A stretch of 64,000 nt of DNA from an uncultured Hyphomonadaceae bacterium (GCA_913058335.1 CAJXPX010000004.1:159909-223908); one strand, 5' to 3'; positions 26,173 to 34,914 are shown, counted from the first letter of the stretch. Notes: generated by a model from the sequence alone, not told the origin. Program-made: numbers and translations.

Positions 26173-27108
26173 GTGACAAAATTAATCACAACGAGTTTTT
26201 TTGCCATCACACTGGCTTTAACCGCGACGACTTCTATCCAAGCTCATGAGAGCCACCAAGAGGCGGGTAAGAATGACATGACTAACACCATGTCTGCTCC
26301 GGACATAGCTTCGGAAATGATTGCTGAAAACTTCTACATATTGACAGGTCCAGGCGGGAATGTCGGCGTGAGCGCCGGAGAGGACGGCCTATACGTCATT
26401 GATGACAAATTCTCACGCTTTGCAGACCAAATCTTGTTTCGGATTCGTGAAATTTCTGATGAGCCTGTTCGGTTTGTTTTAAATACCCACCTTCACGGAG
26501 ATCATAGTGGGGGCAACGCCGAAATGAAAGAAACCGGTGCGACCGTTTTTGCGCATGATAATGTCCGTTCGCGCATGGTGTCCAATTTTGAAAAAAATAC
26601 CCCTGACACAGAACGTCCGGCTCCGGGCGATGAGGTCTGGCCGAGTCTGACATTTTCGGAAACGGCCACGCTGCATTTTAACGGGCAAACCGCCACAGCC
26701 CATCATGTACCAAACGCCCACACCGATGGCGACAGCTTGGTAGTCTTCATGCCAGCTAATATCGTCCATATGGGAGATAATTATTTCAACGGTTTGTTTC
26801 CTTTCGTTGATATCGACTCTGGCGGAAATCTAGAAGGTATGATTGCGGCGCAGGACAAAGTGCTGTCCATGGTGGATGACGAGACAAAGATTATTCCTGG
26901 TCACGGTCCAATGGCGACAAAAGCAGACCTACAGAAAAGTCGTGATATTTTATCTGATATTCTAGCTCAGGTTCGGACTGCAAAAGATAGCGGAATGTCC
27001 GTCGAGGAGGTGTTGGCGGCCGTAACTTTGAACGAGTATAAGGAGCTATCTGCCTTTATCGACCAAAAAGGCATGGTTCGACAAGCCTACCGGTCCTTAG
27101 AGAAATAA
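26173..27108 (+). CDS. Periplasmic metallo-beta-lactamase-fold hydrolase
   Basis: A secreted zinc hydrolase of 311 residues. The GTG start follows AAGGAG by 7 bases and reads into a signal peptide ending near SIQAHES; an ATG 22 codons upstream would bury the signal. The zinc site is NTHLHGDHSGGN (about residue 108), with further ligands in AHHVPNAHTDGD (about 180) and IPGHGPMAT (about 242). It belongs to the broad periplasmic MBL group that includes SoxH-like proteins and carbapenemase relatives. The absence of flanking resistance genes argues for a housekeeping role; the substrate is unknown. Confidence 0.88.
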   Translation: MTKLITTSFFAITLALTATTSIQAHESHQEAGKNDMTNTMSAPDIASEMIAENFYILTGPGGNVGVSAGEDGLYVIDDKFSRFADQILFRIREISDEPVRFVLNTHLHGDHSGGNAEMKETGATVFAHDNVRSRMVSNFEKNTPDTERPAPGDEVWPSLTFSETATLHFNGQTATAHHVPNAHTDGDSLVVFMPANIVHMGDNYFNGLFPFVDIDSGGNLEGMIAAQDKVLSMVDDETKIIPGHGPMATKADLQKSRDILSDILAQVRTAKDSGMSVEEVLAAVTLNEYKELSAFIDQKGMVRQAYRSLEK

Positions 27109-27222
27109 TCGGCAATAGGTATTCGGGCGCAGATGTAAAACGGTCGCCTTTCTCGCCTCTCACTTGCAAAGCGTGGAAATGGTTAACAGAGTGTGAAAGC
27201 AAGCTCCTGATAGGAGTTTTGT

Positions 27223-27642
27223 ATGAAAATCACCATTTTGATTCTTGCCGTCTCTGCCATATTGTTTCCGATACAGTCTATGGCAGCTTGCGGCACAGTC
27301 AGCGGCCCTTATTCGGTTAGTTGTGAGCAGGGCGTTCAGGTTTACCGTCACAACACTAAATCCGTAACACCCCGCACAAGTCAGGCGGCGTACAGTCAGC
27401 GTAACGCCGTAGAAGTCGCCCGTCAGCAGGCTCTGATCAATACGCAGCTTCAATCCCGTCTTATAAATGTGGAAGAGCGTGAGCAACTCGCCTTGGAACG
27501 GGACCTTATTCGCCGCCGTAGCCAAACTTTAGTGGGCTCTCGATTTTCGACTTATAACGGATATGGGTTTAACCGTTTCGGAACCGGATATGACCGTGCG
27601 AAATTACGGACCGAAGCGAGACGCCACTACGATAGAAACTAA
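27223..27642 (+). CDS. Hypothetical secreted protein, Arg/Gln-rich
   Basis: An unrecognised 139-residue exported protein. A clear signal peptide ends at IQSMAAC, possibly leaving an N-terminal Cys that can pair with a second Cys at about residue 33. A helical, likely coiled-coil stretch (about 65-110, QQALINTQLQSRLINVEERE) is followed by a Tyr/Arg/Gly-rich tail ending RRHYDRN. GGAG lies 6 bases upstream of the ATG. It is a single gene between the hydrolase and the convergent moeB-like gene. The fold suggests a small periplasmic or envelope-associated structural protein, but this is speculation. Confidence 0.7.
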   Translation: MKITILILAVSAILFPIQSMAACGTVSGPYSVSCEQGVQVYRHNTKSVTPRTSQAAYSQRNAVEVARQQALINTQLQSRLINVEEREQLALERDLIRRRSQTLVGSRFSTYNGYGFNRFGTGYDRAKLRTEARRHYDRN

Positions 27643-27657
27643 TTCTGCCTGCCAAGT

Positions 27658-28404
27658 CTAGGGGGCACTGCTACAGGCAGGACAGGCCGGATCCTTACGT
27701 AAAGTAAGGGTTCGGCTTTGGCTTTTTAAACCGTCAAATAGATAGAGACGCCCCGTCAAATTTTGTCCGGCGTCAGTGATGACTTTAATAGCTTCCAATC
27801 CCATCTGCGCCCCAATTATTCCAGCGAGGGCACCAACAATTCCGACTTGCGCGCAGGTTTCGGCATCTGGCGGAATTTCCGGAACCAGACATCTATAACA
27901 GGGGGCGTTCGATGTTTCATTAAAAAAGCTGATTTGTCCGTCAAAGCGTCCCAGAGCGCCAGAGATAAGCGGAATTTTTAGCTCCAAACTGGCCGCATTC
28001 ACGGCAAAACGGGTTTTAAAGTCATCTACGCCGTCGAGGATGAGGTCATGATCTTGTAAAAGCGTCATCGCATTTTCAGGGGTTAATTTCTCGCATACGG
28101 GTCGTATGAAGACATCCTGATTGAGACGGGACAGCCGCTTGGCGAGACTATCCACTTTAGAGTTTTCAACATCATCTTGGGAAAACTGAATTTGCCTTTG
28201 TAAATTAGATAAATCGACCGCATCATCATCTATAAGTGTAATATGCCCTACCCCGGCTGCCGCCAGATAAAGACCCGCTGGGCCGCCAAGACCCCCTGCG
28301 CCAACAATCGCGACTTTTGCGCCCAATAAGGCGGCTTGGCCCGGCCCCCCGATTTCTTTCAAAACCAGATGCCGGGCATAGCGATTAATTTGATCCGGCC
28401 GCAT
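27658..28404 (-). CDS. moeB: ThiF/MoeB-type adenylyltransferase
   Basis: A 248-residue E1-like enzyme that adenylates the C-terminal Gly-Gly of a ubiquitin-fold sulfur carrier (MoaD or ThiS) for molybdopterin or thiamine synthesis. The nucleotide-binding motif is VAIVGAGGLGGPAGLYLAAAG (about residue 32); the catalytic Asp and Arg region is DDDAVDLSNLQRQIQF. Two zinc-binding CxxC pairs are present: CYRCLVPE (about 170) and CPACSSAP at the C-terminus. It starts 2 bases after the cysK stop, so it is cotranscribed with a sulfur-supply gene. MoeB versus ThiF cannot be settled from sequence. Confidence 0.88.
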   Translation of the reverse strand: MRPDQINRYARHLVLKEIGGPGQAALLGAKVAIVGAGGLGGPAGLYLAAAGVGHITLIDDDAVDLSNLQRQIQFSQDDVENSKVDSLAKRLSRLNQDVFIRPVCEKLTPENAMTLLQDHDLILDGVDDFKTRFAVNAASLELKIPLISGALGRFDGQISFFNETSNAPCYRCLVPEIPPDAETCAQVGIVGALAGIIGAQMGLEAIKVITDAGQNLTGRLYLFDGLKSQSRTLTLRKDPACPACSSAP

Positions 28405-28406
28405 AT

Positions 28407-29387
28407 TTAGGGCGCGTTAGATTTTTGGCCTTCAGCCGGCGGCACGTCGTCATCAAATAGCGGCGTTGAAAGATAGCGTTCGGCAAAGCTTGGGATAATT
28501 GTCACGATGCGTTTACCTTTCATTTCGGGACGTGCGCCGACCTTTAGCGCCGCAGCAATAGCCGCTCCGGAGGATATTCCCACGGGAACACCGTCTTCCG
28601 CGGCGACATGTTTCGCTGTTCCAAAAGCTGTGTCATTTTCAATTAGAACCACATCATCAATTAAACTTTTATCCAGAACCTCCGGTATGAACCCTGCCCC
28701 AATCCCCTGAATTTTATGGGGACCCTTTTCGCCCTTGGAAATCACGGGAGAGTCCGTCGGCTCAATGGCAATAATCTGGCAATCAGGATTTTTCTCTTTA
28801 AGAAAACGACCTGCGCCAGTTAGTGTTCCGCCTGTGCCGACACCGGCGATAAAAGCATCGACCTTGCCGTCGCAATCCGTCCAGATTTCTGGACCTGTGG
28901 TGGCGTAGTGAATAGCAGGGTTGGCAGGATTGGTAAATTGCCCGGCTTTGACGGCGCCGGGCATATTTTTGACGAGTTCCTCCGCTTTCTCTATGGCGCC
29001 GGGGATGCCGCCGGATGCTTCCGTCAGCACCAGTTCCGCGCCGAGTAATTTCATCATCTTTCGGCGTTCAATCGACATGCTCTCCGGCATAACGAGAATT
29101 GCTTTATATCCTTTTGCGGCGGCGGCAAAAGCAATCGCGATACCTGTATTGCCGCTGGTAGGCTCAATAATTGTGCCGCCGGGTTTAAGTTTTCCGGATG
29201 TTTCCAAATCTTCAATCATCGCAATTCCGATCCGGTCTTTGACGGACGCTATCGGATTAAAAAATTCGAGTTTGAAAACAAGATCAGCCTCAATGCCCTC
29301 GGTAATACGAGGCAAGCGGATAATCGGTGTTCCGCCCATTGTTTCCATAATATTGTCGTAAATTTTTCCACGAGCGGCTGAAGGCAT
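28407..29387 (-). CDS. cysK: Cysteine synthase A (O-acetylserine sulfhydrylase)
   Basis: A PLP enzyme (326 residues) making cysteine from O-acetylserine and sulfide. The PLP lysine lies in NPIASVKDRIGIAMIE (about residue 44), the substrate loop is EPTSGNTGIAIAFAAAAKGY (about 70), and the phosphate-binding loop is FIAGVGTGGTLTGAGRFLKE (about 180). Start chosen at MPSAARGKIYD, preceded by AGGAGAAACTATT; an upstream Met 17 codons earlier has no site. Together with moeB directly downstream it forms a two-gene sulfur operon. Confidence 0.95.
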   Translation of the reverse strand: MPSAARGKIYDNIMETMGGTPIIRLPRITEGIEADLVFKLEFFNPIASVKDRIGIAMIEDLETSGKLKPGGTIIEPTSGNTGIAIAFAAAAKGYKAILVMPESMSIERRKMMKLLGAELVLTEASGGIPGAIEKAEELVKNMPGAVKAGQFTNPANPAIHYATTGPEIWTDCDGKVDAFIAGVGTGGTLTGAGRFLKEKNPDCQIIAIEPTDSPVISKGEKGPHKIQGIGAGFIPEVLDKSLIDDVVLIENDTAFGTAKHVAAEDGVPVGISSGAAIAAALKVGARPEMKGKRIVTIIPSFAERYLSTPLFDDDVPPAEGQKSNAP

Positions 29388-29488
29388 AATAGTTTCTCCT
29401 GCTTGAATTGTATCAACTATATGGGAAAGCTGCGCCAAAGTGAAAGGTATATGGATAAATTGAAAGACCCGCTTATATAAGACCCGTG

Positions 29489-29911
29489 ATGGATGACCTT
29501 TATAATAGTGATATTTTGACTTTGTCTTCGAGCCTTCGAAATGAACGTTTAGATGATCCCGACGGCACGTCTCGCAAAGTTTCCAAACTTTGCGGATCTT
29601 GGTTGGAGATTGACGTCAATATGGCCGGCGAGAAAGTGAGCGAGGCGGCTTTGCGCGTACAGGCCTGCGCTTTAGGTCAGGCAAGCGCCGCGATTTTGAA
29701 AGAAAAAGTTATCGGTGCGACTTTGCTGGAGTTGGTGGACGCGCGGGACGCATTAAAAACCATTTTAAAGTCGGGCGGCAATCCTCCCGAGGGTCGTTTC
29801 TCCCGACTCGAATTGCTAAAAGGCGTTTCTGCCTATCCGGCCCGTCACACGTCAACTCTATTGGCGTTCGAGGCGGCTGTTGAAGCGGTCAGTAAGGCTC
29901 TTGGAAAATAG
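29489..29911 (+). CDS. IscU/NifU-like iron-sulfur scaffold protein lacking the third cysteine
   Basis: A 140-residue protein of the IscU/NifU-N family, which assembles iron-sulfur clusters on three conserved cysteines. Two are present: C35 in KLCGSWLEI and C60 in VQACALGQAS. The third, expected in the C-terminal helix as RxxCAxLPW, is replaced: the stretch reads ARHTSTLLAFEAA. This divergent form is common in alphaproteobacteria and its role is unclear. No isc or suf genes are adjacent. There is no Shine-Dalgarno sequence; a TATAAG box at 29476-29481 lies 7 bases upstream of the ATG, so the mRNA may be leaderless. A GTG directly before the ATG is an alternative start. Confidence 0.8.
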   Translation: MDDLYNSDILTLSSSLRNERLDDPDGTSRKVSKLCGSWLEIDVNMAGEKVSEAALRVQACALGQASAAILKEKVIGATLLELVDARDALKTILKSGGNPPEGRFSRLELLKGVSAYPARHTSTLLAFEAAVEAVSKALGK

Positions 29912-30007
29912 TTGTTTTCTCCGCAAGCGGTTATGCGGCTTGCCCATATTTATGCTCTAATATAAAATAGGATTGGTATAGGAACGGTTCGTGCCTTGGC
30001 TCGTTAA

Positions 30008-30027
30008 TCTAGAGTTCGACCTCTAGA
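30008..30027 (+). promoter_or_regulatory. Inverted repeat directly upstream of the catalase start
   Basis: A perfect 7-base inverted repeat, TCTAGAG-N6-CTCTAGA, whose loop reads TTCGAC. It ends 12 bases before the catalase ATG and touches the AGAAAGAAAG ribosome-binding region. It could be an operator or an mRNA hairpin affecting translation. Confidence 0.4.
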
Positions 30028-30039
30028 AAGAAAGCCCCC

Positions 30040-31491
30040 ATGACTGATAAGAAAACGCCTCCCACCACGACAGATGCCGGTATTCCTGTCGCAAGCGATG
30101 AACACTCTTTGACTGTTGGCCGTGATGGCCCCATCGTCTTAAACGACCATTATCTGATTGAACAAATGGCAAATTTCAATCGTGAACGTATTCCTGAGCG
30201 CCAGCCACATGCCAAAGGTAGCGGCGCTTTCGGACATTTTGAAGTCACCGAAGATGTTAGTCAGTATACCAGAGCCGCTGTATTTCAGCCCGGAACCAAG
30301 ACTGATACATTGATGCGGTTTTCGACTGTAGCAGGCGAGCGCGGCAGTCCAGATACATGGCGTGACCCGCGTGGATTCTCGATCAAGTTTTATACCTCCG
30401 AAGGCAATTACGATATGGTCGGCAACAATACGCCGGTCTTCTTTATTCGCGATCCCTTGAAGTTCCAACATTTCATTCGCTCGCAAAAACGCCGGGCTGA
30501 TAATGGACTGCGCGATCATGACATGCAGTGGGACTTTTGGAGCTTATCTCCGGAATCCGCACATCAGGTCACTTGGCTGATGGGCGATCGGGGAATCCCT
30601 AAATCATATCGTCACATGGACGGCTTTTCCAGCCACACTTATATGTGGATCAATGCTCAGGGTAAAAAGTTTTGGGTGAAATATCATTTTGAAACGGATC
30701 AGGGTAATGACTTCCTGACTCAAGAAGAGGCTGATAAACTGGCGGGTGAAGATAGCGATTATCACCGACGCGACTTATTCAACTCAATCAAAAACGGCGA
30801 TCATCCAAGTTGGACATTGTCCATGCAAATTATGAAATTTGAAGAGGCCAAAACCTATCGATTAAACCCGTTTGACCTTACCAAAGTTTGGCCGCATGAC
30901 GATTACCCCCTGATCAAAGTGGGCAAGTTAACGCTAACCCGAAATCCGACTGATTTTCATACTGAGATTGAACAGGCTGCGTTTGAGCCTAATAATTTGG
31001 TTCCTGGGATAGGGTTAAGTCCTGATAAAATGTTGCTAGGACGCGGCTTTGCCTATGCCGATGCGCACCGCGCTAGGTTAGGTGTGAATTACAAGCAAAT
31101 CCCGGTCAACAAACCGAAGGTGCCCGTTCATAGCTATAGTAAAGATGGAGCCGGGCGGACGGAAAATGTCACAGACCCCGTTTATGCGCCTAATTCCAAG
31201 GGCGGACCTTCGGCGGATCCATCTTTAACAGATGACGGTGGTTTATGGCACGCAGACGGTGATATGGTCCGACAGGCTTATACGCTGCGCGAAGATGACG
31301 ATGATTGGACTCAAGCGGGCATATTGGTGCGAGACGTAATGGATGATGCCGCCCGGGAGCGCCTCGTCAATAATATTGCAGGACACCTAAAGGCGGGCGT
31401 CTCAGAGCCTGTCCTGAAACGGGCGCTGGAATATTGGCACAATGTCGATGCCGATTTAGGGGATCGCGTTGCAAAAGCGATGAAATCCTAA
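30040..31491 (+). CDS. katA: Heme catalase, small-subunit monofunctional type
   Basis: A 483-residue heme catalase (clade 3 size) that dismutates hydrogen peroxide. The distal His is H57 in [17 protein letters not shown], the distal Asn is in [15 protein letters not shown] (about residue 129), and the proximal Tyr ligand is in [14 protein letters not shown] (about residue 337). The fold beginning [19 protein letters not shown] is standard. A strong hairpin lies between the last promoter-proximal bases and the ATG. The gene is monocistronic and ends in a terminator ahead of rpsA. Usual regulation by peroxide sensors cannot be confirmed from the sequence. Confidence 0.95.
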   Translation: MTDKKTPPTTTDAGIPVASDEHSLTVGRDGPIVLNDHYLIEQMANFNRERIPERQPHAKGSGAFGHFEVTEDVSQYTRAAVFQPGTKTDTLMRFSTVAGERGSPDTWRDPRGFSIKFYTSEGNYDMVGNNTPVFFIRDPLKFQHFIRSQKRRADNGLRDHDMQWDFWSLSPESAHQVTWLMGDRGIPKSYRHMDGFSSHTYMWINAQGKKFWVKYHFETDQGNDFLTQEEADKLAGEDSDYHRRDLFNSIKNGDHPSWTLSMQIMKFEEAKTYRLNPFDLTKVWPHDDYPLIKVGKLTLTRNPTDFHTEIEQAAFEPNNLVPGIGLSPDKMLLGRGFAYADAHRARLGVNYKQIPVNKPKVPVHSYSKDGAGRTENVTDPVYAPNSKGGPSADPSLTDDGGLWHADGDMVRQAYTLREDDDDWTQAGILVRDVMDDAARERLVNNIAGHLKAGVSEPVLKRALEYWHNVDADLGDRVAKAMKS

Positions 31492-31509
31492 GAATAGTTT
31501 CATAAGACC

Positions 31510-31538
31510 ATAAAGGGCAGGCATCGTCTGCCCTTTAT
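31510..31538 (+). terminator. Probable terminator after catalase
   Basis: A stem of at least 9 base pairs (AAAGGGCAG with CTGCCCTTT, loop GCATCGT) located 19 bases after the catalase stop and followed by an AT-rich stretch rather than a clean T run. Confidence 0.7.
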
Positions 31539-31593
31539 ATTAAAATAAAAAATTCAAAATAGGGTCGCGGGGCACTCCCTCTGACCAACCCCC

Positions 31594-31622
31594 TTGCTAT
31601 TGTTTGGACACCCGCCTATACG
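31594..31622 (+). promoter_or_regulatory. Candidate sigma-70 promoter of rpsA
   Basis: TTGCTA (31594-31599) and TATACG (31617-31622) separated by 17 bases, 154 bases upstream of the rpsA ATG. The geometry is ideal and it lies just after the catalase terminator. This leaves a leader of nearly 150 bases, consistent with S1 autoregulation. Confidence 0.5.
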
Positions 31623-31776
31623 CCCCTCGATTTCTCCGGCTTTTCCAAAGGCCGACAGACATCAGCGCGAAACTGGCGGCTTTTCCCTCCCTTTCACGTT
31701 TTCATTGACGCCCGGATTGGCCGGGCTAGACCGCGGGTGTATCCCGTCGGCAGGACCTTATTTTGGAGTTCCACTC

Positions 31777-33480
31777 ATGAGCGAAGCTCAATCCATGAAT
31801 CCATCCACCGATGATTTTGCCTCTATGTTTGAAGCGTCTTTCGAGACAAATTCAATGGAAGAGGGCACAGTTGTCAAAGGTGTCGTGACCGCTATCGAAA
31901 AAGATGCGGCGATAATCGACATTGGCCTTAAAACTGAAGGCCGCGTTGACCTACGTGAGTTTTATACTCCGGGCGATGACAAAAAAATCGCCGTTGGCGA
32001 CGAAGTTGATATTTATCTTGAGCGTATTGAAAATGCTCTGGGCCAAGCTGTTCTGTCGCGCGACAAAGCGCGCCGCGAAGAAAGCTGGATCAAGATGGCG
32101 AAATTCTTTGAGGCCGAAGAGCCTGTCAAAGGCGCTATTGTTGGCCGCGTCAAAGGCGGTTTCACCGTCGATCTCGGCGGCATTAATGCCTTCTTGCCGG
32201 GTTCACAAGTCGATATCCGCCCTGTGCGCGATGTTGGCCCTCTGATGAACGAAGACCAACCTTTTATGATCTTGAAAATGGATCGCTCTCGCGGAAACAT
32301 TGTTGTCTCCCGCCGTGCTATCCTTGAGGAAAGCCGCGCTGAGCAACGTGCAGAGCTTGTTGGTCAATTGGCCGAAGGCGAAACACGTGAAGGTGTTGTC
32401 AAGAATATCACCGATTACGGTGCGTTCGTTGACCTCGGCGGAATTGACGGATTGCTTCATGTCACTGATATGAGCTGGCGCCGCGTCAGCCACCCCTCTC
32501 AGGTTCTGAATGTTGGCGATACGGTTAAAGTCAAAATCATCCGTATCAACCCAGAGACACAACGTATCTCCCTTGGCATGAAACAATTGCAGGAAGATCC
32601 TTGGAATGCAGCCTCTGCAAAATATGTTGTGGGAACCCGTCATATGGGCAAAGTGACAAATATTGCGGATTACGGCGCATTTATTGAGCTGGAAGAAGGC
32701 GTTGAAGGCCTCGTCCATGTTTCTGAAATGTCTTGGACCAAGAAAAACGTCCATCCTGGTAAAATTGTCTCTACCTCTCAGGAAATCGAAGTTGAAGTCC
32801 TTGAAGTTGACCAGGAAAAGCGCCGTATCTCTCTTGGTATTAAGCAGGTTCAAGAGAACCCTTGGGACAGCTTTACAGACCGCTTCCCGGTTGGCTCCAC
32901 AATCAACGGCGAAGTTCGCTCTGTTACTGAGTTCGGCCTGTTTATCGGACTCGACGGCGACATCGACGGAATGGCTCATTTGTCAGACCTCTCTTGGGAG
33001 AAGTCAGGCGAAGAAGCCCTTCAGGATTATAAAAAAGGCGACATGGTTGAAGCCAAAATCCTTGAAGTCGATATCGAGAAAGAGCGTATCTCATTGGGTG
33101 TTAAACAACTCGTCAAAGATACAATGCCAGCTGGTGCAGGCGGCGCAAATCGCGGCGCAACAGTCACCTGTACTGTGAAAGAAGTGAACTCCGGTGGTAT
33201 TGAAGTGACCTTTGGCGAAGACGACGCTGAAACAACAGCCTTTATCCGTAAAGGTGACTTGTCTCGTGAGCGTTCTGAGCAACGTCCTGAGCGCTTCGCT
33301 GTAGGTGACAAGGTTGATGCCTTGATCACACGCGTTGACCGTAAAACACGAAGCTACACACTTTCTATCAAGGCGCTCGAAATCGCTGAAGAGAAAGAGG
33401 CTGTATCGCAATATGGTTCCGCTGATTCAGGTGCGTCACTCGGGGATATTCTCGGCGCCGCGCTGAAAGGCGACAACTAA
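31777..33480 (+). CDS. rpsA: 30S ribosomal protein S1
   Basis: The mRNA-binding protein S1 (567 residues), needed to load most messages on the 30S subunit. Six S1/OB-fold repeats are visible, each recognised by a GAFVDLGG/GAFIELEE/GLFIGLDG-type strand and an ending of the type RISLGxKQ, for example ITDYGAFVDLGGIDGLLHV and ITDYGAF-like IADYGAFIELEEGVEGLVHV. The N-terminal leader, MSEAQSMNPSTDDFASMFEASF, is the usual alphaproteobacterial form. GGAG lies about 9 bases ahead of the ATG. The gene usually follows cmk, but here the catalase gene is upstream. Downstream are a strong terminator and ihfB. Confidence 0.96.
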   Translation: MSEAQSMNPSTDDFASMFEASFETNSMEEGTVVKGVVTAIEKDAAIIDIGLKTEGRVDLREFYTPGDDKKIAVGDEVDIYLERIENALGQAVLSRDKARREESWIKMAKFFEAEEPVKGAIVGRVKGGFTVDLGGINAFLPGSQVDIRPVRDVGPLMNEDQPFMILKMDRSRGNIVVSRRAILEESRAEQRAELVGQLAEGETREGVVKNITDYGAFVDLGGIDGLLHVTDMSWRRVSHPSQVLNVGDTVKVKIIRINPETQRISLGMKQLQEDPWNAASAKYVVGTRHMGKVTNIADYGAFIELEEGVEGLVHVSEMSWTKKNVHPGKIVSTSQEIEVEVLEVDQEKRRISLGIKQVQENPWDSFTDRFPVGSTINGEVRSVTEFGLFIGLDGDIDGMAHLSDLSWEKSGEEALQDYKKGDMVEAKILEVDIEKERISLGVKQLVKDTMPAGAGGANRGATVTCTVKEVNSGGIEVTFGEDDAETTAFIRKGDLSRERSEQRPERFAVGDKVDALITRVDRKTRSYTLSIKALEIAEEKEAVSQYGSADSGASLGDILGAALKGDN

Positions 33481-33508
33481 GCCTCACTCAGGTCTTATTA
33501 CGAATGAT

Positions 33509-33540
33509 AAACCCGCTCTTTGTTTAAGGGCGGGTTTTTT
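33509..33540 (+). terminator. Rho-independent terminator after rpsA
   Basis: A 12-base-pair stem including one G-T pair (AAACCCGCTCTT with AAGGGCGGGTTT) around a 5-base loop, with a T run to 33540. Confidence 0.9.
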
Positions 33541-33573
33541 ATTGGCTAATCACGATGGTTTTTAGGAATCTTC

Positions 33574-33604
33574 TTGACGGGTAGCGGGGCGATAGCGTTA
33601 TAAG
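33574..33604 (+). promoter_or_regulatory. Candidate promoter giving a leaderless ihfB transcript
   Basis: TTGACG at 33574-33579 and TATAAG at 33599-33604, spaced by 19 bases. Only six bases separate the -10 box from the ihfB ATG at 33611 and no Shine-Dalgarno sequence exists there, so transcription would start at or next to the A of the ATG. Confidence 0.4.
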
Positions 33605-33610
33605 GCCGCT

Positions 33611-33901
33611 ATGCTTCGTTCCGAATTGATTGACAAACTCCACGACGAAAACCCGCATTTGACCCGGAATGATATGGAGCGAGTTGTTGCGGTCGTATTG
33701 GAATCAATTACACAAACGCTAGAACGCGGTGCACGTGTTGAACTCCGCGGTTTTGGCGCTTTTTCTGTTCGTCACCGCAAAGCCCGCGCCGGACGCAATC
33801 CGCGCACGGGTGAGGATGTTTTTGTCCCCGAAAAGCATGTACCATTTTTCCGAACTGGTAAGGACCTACGCGAAAACATTGACGCGTCAAAAGACAAATA
33901 G
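33611..33901 (+). CDS. ihfB: Integration host factor beta subunit
   Basis: A 96-residue DNA-bending protein of the HU/IHF family that pairs with IHF-alpha to organise promoters, origins and recombination sites. The N-terminus [17 protein letters not shown] and the beta-arm sequence [32 protein letters not shown] identify IHF-beta rather than HU; the conserved arm Pro lies in GRNPRTGE. The position directly after rpsA is conserved across proteobacteria. No ribosome binding site is visible, in agreement with a leaderless message. Confidence 0.95.
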   Translation: MLRSELIDKLHDENPHLTRNDMERVVAVVLESITQTLERGARVELRGFGAFSVRHRKARAGRNPRTGEDVFVPEKHVPFFRTGKDLRENIDASKDK

Positions 33902-33936
33902 ACAGCTAGTTTTCGCCTCTTTAAAAAATTACTATA

Positions 33937-33966
33937 TTGACGCTCTTTCGCACTTTGTGCAGTAAT
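33937..33966 (+). promoter_or_regulatory. Possible mscL promoter
   Basis: TTGACG (33937-33942) and AGTAAT (33961-33966) separated by 18 bases, 50 bases upstream of mscL. The -10 match is imperfect, so this is a weak call. Confidence 0.33.
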
Positions 33967-34015
33967 AAGCAGGGCGTTGCTTAGCGCTGTGTTACTTTAA
34001 ATAGAGGGGAATGCC

Positions 34016-34438
34016 ATGGGAATGGTTTCAGAATTCAAAGAATTTGCTGTCAAAGGCAACCTTGTCGATATGGCCGTCGGTTTCGTAATGGGAACAGCCT
34101 TCGCCACAGTGACTAAAGACTTTATTGATGGTGTTTTCATGCCATTGCTTCAACCTGTCATGGGTGGGATTGATCTGTCCGAGTGGAACTGGGTGATAGA
34201 AGCCCCTGTCGTTGCCGCAGATGGCACTGTCACAGATCCAGGATGGGTCATTAATGTGGGTGTATTTTTAACCTCTCTTATTACCTTCATCATAGTTGCT
34301 TTCGTGATGTTTCTCATCATTAAAGGCATGAATAATTTGAAGAAGAAAGAAGAGGCTGCGCCGTCTGCGCCTCCGGCTAATGAGGTTTTACTCGCGGAAA
34401 TCCGTGATCTGCTCGCGCGGCAAAATTCCAAATCCTAG
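34016..34438 (+). CDS. mscL: Large-conductance mechanosensitive channel
   Basis: A 140-residue inner-membrane pentamer that opens under hypo-osmotic stress. The N-terminal helix and TM1 are MGMVSEFKEFAVKGNLVDMA followed by VGFVMGTAF, where the pore constriction Val/Gly pattern is visible. A periplasmic loop (about residues 48-80) includes a Trp-rich insertion, DLSEWNWVIE. TM2 is VFLTSLITFIIVAFVMFLII, followed by the cytoplasmic basic/Glu bundle with KKKEEAAPSAPPANEVLLAEIRDLL. GAGGGG 7 bases upstream supports the first Met. It ends in a strong terminator. Confidence 0.95.
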   Translation: MGMVSEFKEFAVKGNLVDMAVGFVMGTAFATVTKDFIDGVFMPLLQPVMGGIDLSEWNWVIEAPVVAADGTVTDPGWVINVGVFLTSLITFIIVAFVMFLIIKGMNNLKKKEEAAPSAPPANEVLLAEIRDLLARQNSKS

Positions 34439-34471
34439 GTTCTCAGCCTCTAAAAACTGAGTATTAGAAAT

Positions 34472-34507
34472 AAAAAACCCGCCTTCGAAAGGGGGCGGGT
34501 TTTTTTG
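34472..34507 (+). terminator. Rho-independent terminator after mscL
   Basis: An 8-base-pair GC stem (AACCCGCC with GGCGGGTT) extended by an A run and a T run of seven, 36 bases after the mscL stop. It is symmetrical, so it can also end the minus-strand receiver gene transcript from 34537. Confidence 0.92.
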
Positions 34508-34536
34508 CGTCCAAATTCAAATATATAGTTCGAATG

Positions 34537-34896
34537 TTAGTTTGGATTTAAACTCTCAAAAGCTTCTTCAATAGAAGCAGCGCTGTACGGTTTTTGCACA
34601 ACCGGAGCGTGAGGAAAGCTTTCGGATAATTTCGTTTCCTCATGACCAGTGGCAAACAGAAAGGGCGTATCCGTTTCTGCCAAATACTTTGCAACAGCCT
34701 CACTGGTTTCCGTTCCGAGATTTACGTCCAATATGGCGAAATCAACGGTATTGTTTGAGAGATAATTTAAGGCTTCCTCTACGGAAGAGCAGGTGATGAC
34801 CGACTCAGCGCCGAGTTCTGTGAGCATTTCTTCGCAATCCATGGCGATAATAGCGTTATCTTCCACTAATAAAGATCGATTGATGTTTAAACCCAT
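34537..34896 (-). CDS. Stand-alone receiver-domain response regulator
   Basis: A 119-residue receiver domain without output. Key residues: E12/D13 (LLVEDNA), phospho-acceptor D57 (AILDVNLG), switch Thr in LFATGHEE (about residue 84) and Lys in VQKPYSAAS (about residue 103). The DVNLG and FATGH motifs are typical of single-domain regulators that receive phosphate from HWE/HisKA2 kinases in alphaproteobacteria. Start placed at the ATG (MGLNINRSLL); a TTG five codons earlier is possible. It lies 18 bases downstream of lptB, so it may share that transcript. A kinase partner is not encoded in the window. Confidence 0.85.
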   Translation of the reverse strand: MGLNINRSLLVEDNAIIAMDCEEMLTELGAESVITCSSVEEALNYLSNNTVDFAILDVNLGTETSEAVAKYLAETDTPFLFATGHEETKLSESFPHAPVVQKPYSAASIEEAFESLNPN

Positions 34897-34914
34897 AAAT
34901 ATATCTACCAATGC

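Noticed and set aside
31594..31776. In-frame extension of rpsA upstream of MSEAQSMN
   Set aside because: It is not conserved in S1 proteins, the promoter lies within it, and a ribosome binding site precedes the later ATG.
32203..32979. Antisense frame of 258 codons inside rpsA
   Set aside because: A long opposite-strand frame caused by rpsA codon use; no ribosome binding site or homology.
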